A DNA stretch of 64,000 nucleotides from CAZMCH01 sp964564735 (GCA_964564735.1 CAZMCH010000005.1:18483-82482), one strand, 5' to 3'; shown: positions 27,776 to 35,911, counted from the first letter of the stretch. Numbers and translations are program-made. The notes: generated by a model from the letters alone, not told the origin.

Positions 27776-28831
27776 CTAATACTGACATTCCTGAATAGCC
27801 TCATACATTGCAATAATATTTTCTTCTGGAGTATCAACCTGAATCCAATGTGCCGGACCTGCTATCCATCCGCCATTTTTCCCAAGAGTTTCGAATCTGA
27901 TAAATACCTCACGTCTTACATCATCGGTTGTGCCAAATGGCAAAATTTCCTGCTCATCTATTCCACCGAAAAATACAAGTCTGTCACCATATCTTTCAGA
28001 TAACATTTTTGTATCCATTGCTTTTGGCTGAACAGGATCAAGAACATCAACACCAATTTCAATGAGATCATCAAGTACATCCATCACATTTCCGCAGGTA
28101 TGATAATATATCTTTGAGGATGTATAACGTTTGATATGATCTATCAATTCTTTTTGTCTTGGTTTTATTATGTCTCGATATATTTGCGGTGAAAGCAACA
28201 GACGATCTTGTGTGCCAAGATCATCGCCAGTGCAAGCAAGATCAACTTCATCGCCGACTTCCTCAAGTAAATTCTGCCATAAATTTTTATGTATCTCCAA
28301 TTGTTTATCCAAAAGTGCCTCTGCAAATGGAAGATTTATATATAAGTCAGTGAGAAATTTCTCCATGCCTGTCATATACCAAGCTTGTTCAAATATGCCC
28401 GTTGAACCGCCAAAAGAACCCATGAGAGCAACTGCCTTGCCAGAATCTATGACCTTTTCCACAGATTCCTTGACATGCCTAACTCTTGACTTGTCAGTGG
28501 GATCGGGAAAAGGATAATCATTAAGAGCCTTTGGATCGGATACATCGGCAAGTGGTCTATGAACAACATTCCAGTATAAACCTTTCGGTGATCTACCAAC
28601 ACCAAGTTCATCAAAATAGACTCCATCACGTTCAGGTATTGTCCAGCCATCAGGCGCACTAAAGCTTATATATCCGCCGACATCTACGAAGTCACCTATT
28701 GAGTTAACACTGAGTTTATCTTTTACCAGATCACTATTTGGTGCGTATCCCCGATGAAAACATGGAGGTCTGTCTGGAATTTCTTTGTTTAATACTTTTT
28801 TTACTCTTTCACGTCCTGTATATTTTTTCAT
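27776..28831 (-). CDS. Uroporphyrinogen-decarboxylase-like protein (MtaA/CmuA-type methyltransferase fold)
   Basis: A 351-residue URO-D superfamily protein. It begins KKYTGRERVKKVLNKEIPDR and contains YYHTCGNVMDVLDDLIEIGV, with the His-x-Cys zinc-type site seen in the methyltransferase branch (corrinoid:CoM-like) rather than true HemE. LDPVQPKAMDTKML and LVFFGGIDEQEILPFGT complete the barrel. True heme enzymes lack the HTCGN site, so this one more likely moves methyl groups or acts on an unknown substrate in the cytoplasm. It stands alone with repeats upstream. A second family member is at 59109-60140. Confidence 0.82.
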   Translation of the reverse strand: MKKYTGRERVKKVLNKEIPDRPPCFHRGYAPNSDLVKDKLSVNSIGDFVDVGGYISFSAPDGWTIPERDGVYFDELGVGRSPKGLYWNVVHRPLADVSDPKALNDYPFPDPTDKSRVRHVKESVEKVIDSGKAVALMGSFGGSTGIFEQAWYMTGMEKFLTDLYINLPFAEALLDKQLEIHKNLWQNLLEEVGDEVDLACTGDDLGTQDRLLLSPQIYRDIIKPRQKELIDHIKRYTSSKIYYHTCGNVMDVLDDLIEIGVDVLDPVQPKAMDTKMLSERYGDRLVFFGGIDEQEILPFGTTDDVRREVFIRFETLGKNGGWIAGPAHWIQVDTPEENIIAMYEAIQECQY

Positions 28832-28863
28832 AATGCAAATAATACCATTTTTATTTTAATGGT

Positions 28864-28934
28864 GTGCATTGTAGCCCAAGCTTCCAGCTTGGTTTTCCCT
28901 TCCAGTCTGAAAGGCTGAGCTACAATTAATGCAC
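28864..28934. repeat. Palindromic element with GTGCATT..AATGCAC ends
   Basis: A 71-bp unit starting GTGCATTGTAGCCCAAGC and ending GAGCTACAATTAATGCAC, so the ends are inverted repeats around nested hairpins (AAGCTTCCAGCTT and CAGTCTGAAAGGCTG). Related, more eroded pieces lie at about 29239-29295, 46240-46293 and 49660-49705. Confidence 0.6.
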
Positions 28935-28980
28935 AATAATATAATCAAAATGGTATAATTGTCAACCAGATTAGTTTTTT

Positions 28981-29085
28981 AGGAATAGAACGCAGATAAA
29001 ACGGATTAAGCGGATTGACGCAGATTTAATATTTATCTGATTTTATCTGCGCTAATCTGCCAAATCCGCTTAATCAGCGTTCTAT
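28981..29085. repeat. Long imperfect hairpin of the AACGCAGAT/CGGATT family
   Basis: The left arm (AGAACGCAGATAAAACGG, ATTAAGCGGATT) pairs with the right arm (AATCCGCTTAATCAGCGTTC), giving a roughly 100-bp fold-back. Similar arms occur at 39301-39319 and 39548-39566, and in fragments at 46855-46925 and 47050-47102. It lies in the 587-bp gap between the URO-D-like gene and hfq, which holds only repeats and the hfq promoter. Confidence 0.65.
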
Positions 29086-29343
29086 AAATATTTAATATGT
29101 TGACCAATTAGTTTTTAATAATAGTAGGTAATAAACAATAATGTTTCAGCTTCATCGAAAGTATTTTCACGATTTTTTTTAAGTTTGTCAATATCAAATT
29201 CCGCTATATAATACTATTTCTCTTAATAAAATGTGAATTTATAGCCCAAGCTTTTAGCTCTTTTTCTGCCAGACCAAAAGGCTAGGTTACATTTTTTAGA
29301 ATAGAGATTATATTAGGACAGATACATTAGCAATGAAAAAACC

Positions 29344-29372
29344 TTGAATTAATAATTAATTGATGTTAAAAT
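29344..29372 (+). promoter_or_regulatory. Sigma-70-type promoter for hfq
   Basis: TTGAAT at 29344-29349, a 17-bp spacer, and TAAAAT at 29367-29372, about 46 bp before the hfq ATG. AAGGAGG follows at 29404-29410 as a ribosome-binding site. Confidence 0.55.
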
Positions 29373-29418
29373 AAAACAAATATTTAGTTTTATATATTTA
29401 GACAAGGAGGATAAAATA

Positions 29419-29670
29419 ATGACAGGCGGATCAAACATACAGCAAAAAAAACAAGTACCTGCTCAGAGAACATTAGCTTATGAATACTATCTCATAAAAC
29501 AAATAAGAGAAAGAACTCCTATGACTATAAAACTTGTTAATGACGAAGAAGTTACGGGAATTATAACTTGGTATGATCAGTATGCACTTAAGCTCGAACG
29601 TGAACCAGAAGCACCAAATCTTGTTATTCAAAAACAGGCAATTCTATATTATTATAAAAAAGAAAGCTAA
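29419..29670 (+). CDS. hfq: RNA chaperone Hfq
   Basis: An 83-residue LSm/Hfq protein. EYYLIKQIRERTPMTIKLVN, EEVTGIITWYDQYALKLE and VIQKQAILYYYKKES follow the Sm1 and Sm2 motifs (canonical ...TIFLVNGIKLQGQIESFDQFVV and Y-K-H-A-I). The hexameric ring normally pairs small RNAs with mRNAs. Here the proximal-face K-H of Sm2 is K-Q, and the N-terminal helix lacks the usual Q-D pair, so RNA binding may differ. A strong ribosome-binding site and promoter precede it. It is followed 9 nt later by a TPR membrane protein. Confidence 0.85.
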   Translation: MTGGSNIQQKKQVPAQRTLAYEYYLIKQIRERTPMTIKLVNDEEVTGIITWYDQYALKLEREPEAPNLVIQKQAILYYYKKES

Positions 29671-29679
29671 TCTTATTTT

Positions 29680-30123
29680 ATGTTAGTCATTAATAAATAT
29701 ACTTTGCTATTAAGTGCTTTTCTAATTTTTATTTTGAGTGTTTCATATTCAATAGCCGATGAAAATTCCGCTGAATTATACTACTCGATGGGTCAGAAAT
29801 ACCTTGATGAAGGTAAATTTGAGCTTGCTGTTTTATCACTCAAAAACGCTGTGCAAATGAAGCCCGATTGGGCAGAGGCTCATAATGCGCTTGGGATGGC
29901 TTATTATCAGCTATTTAGATTCAATGAAGCTATTATAGAATTTGATAGAGCAATACAATACAAGCCATATTATACAGAAGCTAAGATAAACAAAAATAGA
30001 ACCATGAGATCACTTGAGAGATATGAACCAGAAAAGCGAGGGCTTGGAATCTGGGCAAAATTAGCAATAGTTATTGGAGCAATAACACTTGTAGCGACTT
30101 CTATTTTTATTATATTAACGTGA
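29680..30123 (+). CDS. TPR membrane protein, C-terminus rewritten by a MITE insertion
   Basis: 147 residues. The N-terminal hydrophobic segment (LLSAFLIFILSVSYSIA) may be a signal or anchor. Then come about three tetratricopeptide repeats (YYSMGQKYLDEGKFELAVLS, AHNALGMAYYQLFRFNEAI, TEAKINKNRTMRSLERY) and a C-terminal transmembrane helix (LAIVIGAITLVATSIFIIL). The last Thr codon and the TGA stop belong to the repeat element that begins at 30118. Without the insertion the frame would continue LNIRD and stop at 30435-30437, one base before the next gene's ATG. The insertion therefore changed only the extreme C-terminus. Confidence 0.8.
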   Translation: MLVINKYTLLLSAFLIFILSVSYSIADENSAELYYSMGQKYLDEGKFELAVLSLKNAVQMKPDWAEAHNALGMAYYQLFRFNEAIIEFDRAIQYKPYYTEAKINKNRTMRSLERYEPEKRGLGIWAKLAIVIGAITLVATSIFIILT

Positions 30124-30415
30124 GTTCTGCGTAAGAATTTGTATTTACCACCAAGACACAAAGGCCGAATCAGAATTGAGATTAGGATTGAAGATTAAAA
30201 GATTGAGAAGATACTGAGCAAACATATTAGTTTTTGTATTTATAGTTTTTTTGAAAATCCCTCTAATTATCCCTTTGGGAAAGGGAGAATTTAATGATCA
30301 TAAATACAAAGATTAATTTGGTCAAGCAATACAATCCTGAATATTTTATCTTAAATCCCTTGTGATACTTTGTGTTTTAGTGTCTTTGTGGTTCATTCTT
30401 ATATCGAACTGACGT
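30118..30415. mobile_element. MITE-like insertion, about 298 bp, copy 1
   Basis: The left end ACGTGAGTTCTGCGTAAGAA and the reverse complement of the right end (right end read as TTCTTATATCGAACTGACGT) are imperfect terminal inverted repeats, about 16 of 21 matching. TATATTA at 30111-30117 and again at 30416-30422 is a direct target duplication. The interior is non-coding. An almost identical copy lies at 46543-46841. It separates two genes that would otherwise be one base apart. Confidence 0.85.
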
Positions 30416-30438
30416 TATATTAAACATAAGGGATTGAT

Positions 30439-30900
30439 ATGACAAAAAAATGGATTAAAGACCAATCTGAAATAGAAGCTATCTTGAATGATGGTGTTTT
30501 TGGTGCTTTTGCCACAATTAATAATGATGGTTCGCCATATGTTATCACGGTAAATTATGTCTATCACAATGGAAAAATATATTTTCATTGTGCATTAAAG
30601 GGCAAAAAACTTGATAACATTAATCACGATCCGAGAGTCTGCTTTGAGGTTCATTTAATAGATCGTATAGTTATTGCAGAAAAAGCTGATGATGTAAGTG
30701 TGCGTTATAAAAGTATTATAGTCAACGGTTATGCAAAAATTATCGACGATACAAAACTTAAAGAGGAAGCATTAATAGCTCTTTCCGAAAAATATACCAA
30801 AGGTCATGATATTTCTCCACCATCTCCTGAATGTATCCAGCATACAGGGATTGTTGAAATCGATATAAAAGAAATTACTGGCAAATGTAACATTGATTAG
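30439..30900 (+). CDS. Pyridoxamine-5'-phosphate-oxidase-like flavin-binding protein (NimA type)
   Basis: A 153-residue split-barrel flavoprotein. FGAFATINNDGSPYVITVNY, IYFHCALKGKKLDNI and VCFEVHL are the blocks that bind FMN in the PPOX-like/nitroimidazole-reductase group. SIIVNGYAKIIDDTKLKEEA and the late GIVEIDIKEITGK complete the fold. It may reduce small molecules or bind heme or F420-like cofactors; the substrate is unknown. AAGGGAT lies before the ATG. It was probably co-transcribed with hfq and the TPR gene before the MITE landed in between. Confidence 0.83.
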   Translation: MTKKWIKDQSEIEAILNDGVFGAFATINNDGSPYVITVNYVYHNGKIYFHCALKGKKLDNINHDPRVCFEVHLIDRIVIAEKADDVSVRYKSIIVNGYAKIIDDTKLKEEALIALSEKYTKGHDISPPSPECIQHTGIVEIDIKEITGKCNID

Positions 30901-30936
30901 ATTTTTTCATTTGCCATTTAATGACCTATAATAGCT

Positions 30937-31143
30937 TTATTCTGTTGTAATACCATTAATTTCTTTCGCCAGCTCAAGAATCTTTTTGGCAGTCGCTTCT
31001 GCATCTATTTTATATTCATTGGCTTTTATCTTCTTCTTTATTTCATCAACTTTATCTTGCCGAACATCAGGAATTTCATCAATCATCTTTTTATATTTCA
31101 TTAACTCATCAGAATTTACTGTATTTGCTTTTTTCTTTTTCAT
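30937..31143 (-). CDS. FlgM-like anti-sigma-28 factor
   Basis: A 68-residue Lys-rich protein. IPDVRQDKVDEIKKKIKANE followed by YKIDAEATAKKILELAKE fits the FlgM C-terminal signature (VRxxKVxxIKxxIxxGxYxxDxxxxAxxLL), which binds and inhibits the flagellar sigma factor FliA. The usual disordered N-terminus is short and very basic. No flagellar gene is in the window, so a non-flagellar role is possible. AAGG lies before the ATG. Confidence 0.72.
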   Translation of the reverse strand: MKKKKANTVNSDELMKYKKMIDEIPDVRQDKVDEIKKKIKANEYKIDAEATAKKILELAKEINGITTE

Positions 31144-31332
31144 TGCCTTATCCCCAAAGTTGCCTGCTTAATTACCACCCCTTGTCTTATTCAACAATAT
31201 AAGCATAATTTATGCCAAAGTGCTAATATGTTATAAATACAAGGCTTCACGCATAATATTTCAATTTTTGCGAACTATATATTGTATAGAAAGGCGACAT
31301 TTTTGGGGATATTGCTTAGTAATGATACAATA

Positions 31333-32172
31333 TTACATGATGATCTCTTTGTGTCTTGAGGCATGACAATTAATATTTACAGCAACTGGTAAGCTACCTA
31401 TATGGCAGGAATAAGTCTCGATATGGACAGCAAGAGCAGTTGTTTTTCCACCGAATCCCGAAGCACCAATACCAAGTGAATTTACACTACATAAAATTTC
31501 ATGTTCAAGTAAAGCAACATCATCATCAGGATTCGGTTGACCAATTGGGCGCAAAAGTGCTTCTTTTGCCATGATAGCTGATTTCTCAAACGTTCCACCT
31601 ATGCCAACGCCAATAATGATGGGAGGGCAAGGATTGGGACCTGCCTTCTGAACACATTCAACAACAAATTTCTTGATTCCATTGATGCCATCTGATGGAG
31701 TCAACATACGCAACATACTCATATTTTCGCTACCTGCGCCCTTTGGTGCAAAAATTATTTTGAGTTTGTTGCCAGTAGTGATCTTATAATGCACAATTGG
31801 TGGGGTATTATCGTTTGTATTTTCTCTTTTTAGGGGGCTTTTTACCATTGATTTACGTAGGTATCCATCTTTATATCCTATCCTCACACCGTCCTCGATT
31901 GCTTTGTTTATATCACCAATAATATGAACATCTTGCCCAATTTCAACAAAAAACACTGCGACTCCGCAATCTTGACACATCGGAACACGTTCAGACTTTG
32001 CTATTTCTGCATTTTCTATAATTTGATTCAATACGTCTATTGCAAGAGTCGAGTTTTCTATTTCAATGGCTTTCTTCAATGCAATAATAACATCATCACC
32101 TAAATCAAAATTTGCTTCTTGGCATAATCTTGCCACCTGATTTGTTATATCTGACGATTGTATTTGTTTCAT
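31333..32172 (-). CDS. Class I fumarate hydratase, alpha subunit (N-terminal half)
   Basis: About 279 residues. MCQDCGVAVFF, NPCPPIIIGVGIGGTFEKSA and the late NINCHASRHKEI match the alpha subunit of two-subunit Fe-S fumarase/tartrate dehydratase, with the cysteines that hold the 4Fe-4S cluster. It hydrates fumarate to malate with a beta subunit. No beta subunit gene is adjacent: 31144-31332 is empty and the neighbours are unrelated. I prefer the start at 32172 (MKQIQSSDIT, ATAGG 6 nt upstream), 7 nt after the preceding stop; the ATG at 32187 would overlap the upstream gene. Confidence 0.88.
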   Translation of the reverse strand: MKQIQSSDITNQVARLCQEANFDLGDDVIIALKKAIEIENSTLAIDVLNQIIENAEIAKSERVPMCQDCGVAVFFVEIGQDVHIIGDINKAIEDGVRIGYKDGYLRKSMVKSPLKRENTNDNTPPIVHYKITTGNKLKIIFAPKGAGSENMSMLRMLTPSDGINGIKKFVVECVQKAGPNPCPPIIIGVGIGGTFEKSAIMAKEALLRPIGQPNPDDDVALLEHEILCSVNSLGIGASGFGGKTTALAVHIETYSCHIGSLPVAVNINCHASRHKEIIM

Positions 32173-32179
32173 ATTTAAC

Positions 32180-33733
32180 CTATTCATTTTCTAGCCCGAT
32201 CCATAAAACCCAATCTTCGTTATCTGGTGACTTAAAAACATCAATATCATCTTTAACCTTAAAAGACCTTGACCATTCACCCGTTCGGGGATTAAACCAT
32301 TTTGCTATCTTTGTTCCTTTAATATAAGAAGTATTTACTTTAATCTCTATTCCTTCGGTCAGATATAAGACCGCAAAGCCATCTGATTTTGCAGATGCAA
32401 TGAATTTTCTTGGATTATCTTTTCCGGGTTGTTCTGGCAATAATTCTGGTGCTGGTAAAAGCTCCCACCATTTAATAGATGAGAAAAAGTCTTTAAGATG
32501 TTTCATCTGTGAGCTTCCGGGTAGTTTCATTGCATCATACCATATTTTAGCGACACCAGAACCAGCATGATCCATAGGCACATCTTCTGTTAATTGCCAA
32601 CTCCATATTCCATGCGCACCATAAGTAACGCCTGCTGTTGGCGATACCAAAAGACTCCAATATACTGCACGTCTGACGTCTTTATCCGTTATCATCTTTC
32701 TGGACTGATAGCTGATATGTCCTTCATAATTTGGCTCAAGATTGATATATGGGTGATGAGGTTCTTTTCTCCAATCGTTTGCAGGTGGTCCCTCGCAAAG
32801 CCATCTGAGAGTATTGTCATCATCACCATGTCCGCTTTGATAACCATTGAAGCTAAACCATTTTTCATGTCTGAATTCGTCATCAACCCAGTGCATTCCG
32901 CCAGGGTGCATAGTTACAAGACGATTGTATTCATTGCCGAATACAGCCCTCCCTATTCGTTTCCACATCTCTGAGCGCTCTCCCATATAATTACCATCTC
33001 CGCCTAGAAACCATATAACATGGTGCGCTCCGTATCTTGCTACCATATATTTTGCGAATAAGATAAGCTGATCTTCTGCAACAGTCTGTCCAGGGTCAAC
33101 ACCTGTGCATGACCAAATAAGGACAGGTGAAGCAACTAAACCATTTTCATTTATCATATCAATCATTTTATCCATTCTTTGAAAAAATGCTGGATTGATA
33201 GTTATTTTATCTGTTCCAGTAAACGCAAGATTCCCTTTTGCATCAGCTTTTGCAGCGCGCCATTGAGTTGTAACGAATTGTATGGCAGTGAAACCCTTGC
33301 TAATGCGGTCTCTAAGATAAATCTGCCAGCTATTTTCATCAGCCAAAAGAACACCGTTCCATGCGGTATCACTCAACCAAAAGAAAGGTTTGCCATCAGA
33401 ATATATAAGGTAACGTCCATTATCCGATACCTTTGGAACTCCATGTACATAAAGAGGGTTATTACCTGCATATTCTACACACTCAAATTCCCCCTTTTGG
33501 TTATCCAATCCTTTGTCAGAACTTTTTGTCTGATATGTCCATTTTCCGATTTCATCAGGCGAAAAACGAATTTTCCATATTTTTCCACCATCCCAAAAGC
33601 CATTTACTATATGACTTTTTCCTGTTGGTGATGTAAATTCAGCCTGAAAAGAAACATCTTGAATGTAGCTTATATAATCATTGGAAGCCATTAATTGAGT
33701 CTCAAAGATTGTCCATAATGCAATTTCTAGCAT
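32180..33733 (-). CDS. DUF4038/DUF5060 glycoside hydrolase (GH140-like)
   Basis: 517 residues without a signal peptide. Residues 1-90 form the DUF5060 beta domain (TSPTGKSHIVNGFWDGG, WKIRFSPDEIGKWTYQT). A TIM barrel follows with PFFWLSDTAWNGVLLADENS, GFTAIQFVTTQW, VIWFLGGDGNY and INLEPNYEGH, the last likely containing a catalytic Glu. A C-terminal beta domain ends in GEWSRSFKVKDDIDVF. Relatives act on pectic or other plant/algal glycans, for example apiosidases. Cytoplasmic location suggests action on imported oligosaccharides. GGGAGG lies 6 nt before the ATG. The fumarase gene follows directly. Confidence 0.82.
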   Translation of the reverse strand: MLEIALWTIFETQLMASNDYISYIQDVSFQAEFTSPTGKSHIVNGFWDGGKIWKIRFSPDEIGKWTYQTKSSDKGLDNQKGEFECVEYAGNNPLYVHGVPKVSDNGRYLIYSDGKPFFWLSDTAWNGVLLADENSWQIYLRDRISKGFTAIQFVTTQWRAAKADAKGNLAFTGTDKITINPAFFQRMDKMIDMINENGLVASPVLIWSCTGVDPGQTVAEDQLILFAKYMVARYGAHHVIWFLGGDGNYMGERSEMWKRIGRAVFGNEYNRLVTMHPGGMHWVDDEFRHEKWFSFNGYQSGHGDDDNTLRWLCEGPPANDWRKEPHHPYINLEPNYEGHISYQSRKMITDKDVRRAVYWSLLVSPTAGVTYGAHGIWSWQLTEDVPMDHAGSGVAKIWYDAMKLPGSSQMKHLKDFFSSIKWWELLPAPELLPEQPGKDNPRKFIASAKSDGFAVLYLTEGIEIKVNTSYIKGTKIAKWFNPRTGEWSRSFKVKDDIDVFKSPDNEDWVLWIGLENE

Positions 33734-33760
33734 ATTAAACCTCCCAAAAAATCAATTATT

Positions 33761-34279
33761 TTATTTATGATCGAGCCTTATAATATAGCTATTTCCCCAT
33801 GAGAAATTAAAGGAAAAATTATCATTTTCAGGGACACATACAATACATATCTTACCATCACGAGTATATCTACTAACAAGAGATATAATATCAAAATTAT
33901 AGGGATATATAATTTCTATAGCATCTAATACTAAAATATCTTCTTTAATAAAATGCTTTTCAATTGTTTCTTCAAGTGCTACTGACATTATCAGGCGTGT
34001 TTTGGCTTTTATTTTTGACATGATAGTAAAATCAGTCTTTTCTTCTCTTAGACGCTCTAATAATAGTTTATTTACATTTATATAATATTTATCTATATCT
34101 CCAAACATCTCAGAAAGAAAATATTTTACGAGAGTGGTCTTTCCTGATAAAAAATCACCCACAATGCAGATTGTTCCTCGCCTGATGCTGTATTCACAAT
34201 TTGCGACAAGAATATCGTATGCTTTTTTTTGATTTGCAGACAATATTATATCTTCATTATTCAATATTTTCCTCGTCAT
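33761..34279 (-). CDS. Small P-loop ATPase, BrxF-like
   Basis: 172 residues. CIVGDFLSGKTTLVKYFL is a Walker A loop. KYYINVNKLLLERLREEK and the acidic DILVLDAIEIIYPYNFDIIS (Walker-B-like) followed by RDGKICIVCVPE resemble the small BrxF ATPase of type 3 BREX systems. There are no other BREX genes here. The gene overlaps the 3' end of the TPR gene by 23 bp if ATG at 34279 is used; a TTG at about 34264 with GAGGAAAATA upstream is an alternative. Coupling suggests that the ATPase and TPR protein act together. The family match is from memory of motifs and is tentative. Confidence 0.55.
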   Translation of the reverse strand: MTRKILNNEDIILSANQKKAYDILVANCEYSIRRGTICIVGDFLSGKTTLVKYFLSEMFGDIDKYYINVNKLLLERLREEKTDFTIMSKIKAKTRLIMSVALEETIEKHFIKEDILVLDAIEIIYPYNFDIISLVSRYTRDGKICIVCVPENDNFSFNFSWGNSYIIRLDHK

Positions 34280-35594
34280 TGCCAGCCTCTGTTCTTGAAA
34301 TTCTTGATCTTGGTTTGCCGATTCTCATTAATGCTGTTCTGAGGGAATAGTCATTTGGATAAATGTATAATATATCAATCAACAACTTTCTTGCGTCATC
34401 AATTCTATCTTTATTGGAATAAGCCTTTGCTAATGCTTGGATAATAAGCGTATCCTGTGGGCGTATTCTATTAATTGGCTCAAGTAGTTCAATTACTTTG
34501 TCATACTGACCAAGTTTGGAATAACAGAAAGCTAATTGTGTTTGGAAATATATAGATCCAGGGCTTATCCTTAATGCCTCATGCAATTCATTTATTGCAG
34601 ATTCATATTGTTCATCGCGTTTTAGATAGCTTGCCAAGAGTGCGTGAAGATGTGGATTTTGGTTATGAGATGGTATTTTTAAGACTTTTTGAAGCTGTGA
34701 TATAGCTGATTTTGTATCTTTACCCCTTGATTTTCTTGACATTAAACCTCTAAAAGCATAATCATCTTCTGGATTAATCTCCATCGCCTTTTGATATTCT
34801 GCTATGGCTTCTTCATCTTTTCCCTGTTCAGAATAAACATCGCCTATGGAATGATGTAATGAAGGATCACTAGGGTTAATTTCAAGCCCTCTTCTAAGAA
34901 TTGACATAGCTTCATTTAGTTTCCCTAACTTACGATATATTATACTAAGTTTATTATAAGCATAAGTATCATCAGGCTTTATATTAATAACACTTTCAAA
35001 TAAGTTCGCGGATTCGACAAAATTTCCTTCTGTAAACAGCATATCACCTTTTATTGTATTTGCAAAGTAATTTGATGGATTTATTTTTAGCGATATGTCA
35101 ATGAGTCTGTTTGCTTCCTCGAGTCTTCCTTGCTGAAAATAGATATGTGCCAAATGTGATAATACAAAATCATCATTTGGCTGTGATTGAAGGATTTTCT
35201 CAAATTCCATTATGGCTTCTGAAAATCTGCCTTCCTGTTTATGATTTAGGGCTAATTCTTTGATGTCGCTATCTGTTGACTTTCTAATTGAGGCATCTAA
35301 ATTTGCTTTTTTTGAGGGAATTTGCTGATAAGCGTCCCGTAAACTTAACAAAATTCTTCCTATTTCCGCGATCTTTCTTTCTCTTATATCCGTATTTGCT
35401 TCATTATAGCCTTTAGCGATCTCTTTTATGTCTTGAAGCATCTTTTGAATATGATCGTTATTAATAATAAGGATTTCTCTATCACATAACTCATTGATAA
35501 ATTCTTCTAAACTTTTGGGAGATGAAGAATTTTTATATCCATTCATCTGCTCTCTTGTTATGAGTCTATATATAGTATCAAGAATCTCAACCAT
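34257..35594 (-). CDS. TPR-repeat protein
   Basis: 445 residues. The first 105 residues are helical (DREILIINNDHIQKMLQDIK, RKIAEIGRILLSLRDAYQQI) and may be a partner-binding region. After about 110 come at least eight tetratricopeptide repeats, for example EAIMEFEKILQSQPNDDFVL, EANRLIDISLKINPSNYFA, EAIAEYQKAMEINPEDDYAF and SAINELHEALRISPGSIYF. There are no signal peptide, membrane segment or catalytic motif, so it is a cytoplasmic scaffold. It is translationally coupled to the small ATPase that follows. AAGGTG precedes the ATG. Its 5' leader overlaps the divergent tRNA promoter. Confidence 0.85.
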   Translation of the reverse strand: MVEILDTIYRLITREQMNGYKNSSSPKSLEEFINELCDREILIINNDHIQKMLQDIKEIAKGYNEANTDIRERKIAEIGRILLSLRDAYQQIPSKKANLDASIRKSTDSDIKELALNHKQEGRFSEAIMEFEKILQSQPNDDFVLSHLAHIYFQQGRLEEANRLIDISLKINPSNYFANTIKGDMLFTEGNFVESANLFESVINIKPDDTYAYNKLSIIYRKLGKLNEAMSILRRGLEINPSDPSLHHSIGDVYSEQGKDEEAIAEYQKAMEINPEDDYAFRGLMSRKSRGKDTKSAISQLQKVLKIPSHNQNPHLHALLASYLKRDEQYESAINELHEALRISPGSIYFQTQLAFCYSKLGQYDKVIELLEPINRIRPQDTLIIQALAKAYSNKDRIDDARKLLIDILYIYPNDYSLRTALMRIGKPRSRISRTEAGNDEENIE

Positions 35595-35608
35595 AAAAAG
35601 ATTTCACC

Positions 35609-35637
35609 TTGACAAAAGTGCCTTTTTTCGCTATAAT
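35609..35637 (+). promoter_or_regulatory. Perfect consensus promoter for the tRNA pair
   Basis: TTGACA at 35609-35614, a 17-bp spacer and TATAAT at 35632-35637. The first tRNA begins 10 bp downstream. Confidence 0.85.
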
Positions 35638-35647
35638 TTTTTAATAG

Positions 35648-35722
35648 TGCCGGGTCGTCTAATGGTAGGACGCATGACTCTGGATCATGTTGCTGAGGGT
35701 TCGAATCCTTCCCCGGCAGCCA
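35648..35722 (+). tRNA. tRNA-Gln (anticodon CTG)
   Basis: The acceptor stem TGCCGGG pairs with CCCGGCA. The D-arm is GTCTAATGGTAGGAC. The anticodon stem CATGA/TCATG encloses the loop CTCTGGA with anticodon CTG. The T-arm contains GGTTCGAAT. CCA is encoded at 35720-35722. It reads Gln CAG codons. Confidence 0.95.
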
Positions 35723-35735
35723 GAACTTATCAAGT

Positions 35736-35810
35736 GGCGCTATCGTCTAGGGGTTAGGACGAGTGGTTCTCAGCCATTAAACCAGGGTTCGATTCCCTGT
35801 AGCGCTACCA
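35736..35810 (+). tRNA. tRNA-Glu (anticodon CTC)
   Basis: The acceptor stem GGCGCTA pairs with TAGCGCT. The D-arm is GTCTAGGGGTTAGGAC. The anticodon stem AGTGG/CCATT encloses the loop TTCTCAG with anticodon CTC. The T-arm contains GGTTCGATT. CCA is encoded at 35808-35810. It lies 13 bp after tRNA-Gln and is probably in the same transcript. It reads Glu GAG codons. Confidence 0.94.
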
Positions 35811-35911
35811 TCTTTTATTTGCCCCAAGTTTTGCGATGAACCAATTAATTGCTATAATCTCCCTTTGGAAGAGTGAAACTTCGTTATATTATCGCTAAAA
35901 TTTGACGTTAT

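Noticed and set aside
27776..28831. True uroporphyrinogen decarboxylase (hemE)
   Set aside because: The HTCGN metal-type site and lack of other heme genes point to the methyltransferase-like branch.
33761..34279. A BREX defence locus
   Set aside because: Only a BrxF-like ATPase is present; PglZ, BrxC, methyltransferase and helicase genes of BREX are missing nearby.
35494..35757. 87-codon plus-strand frame across the tRNA promoter and tRNA-Gln
   Set aside because: It overlaps the TPR gene start, a consensus promoter and a well-folded tRNA, so it is not coding.
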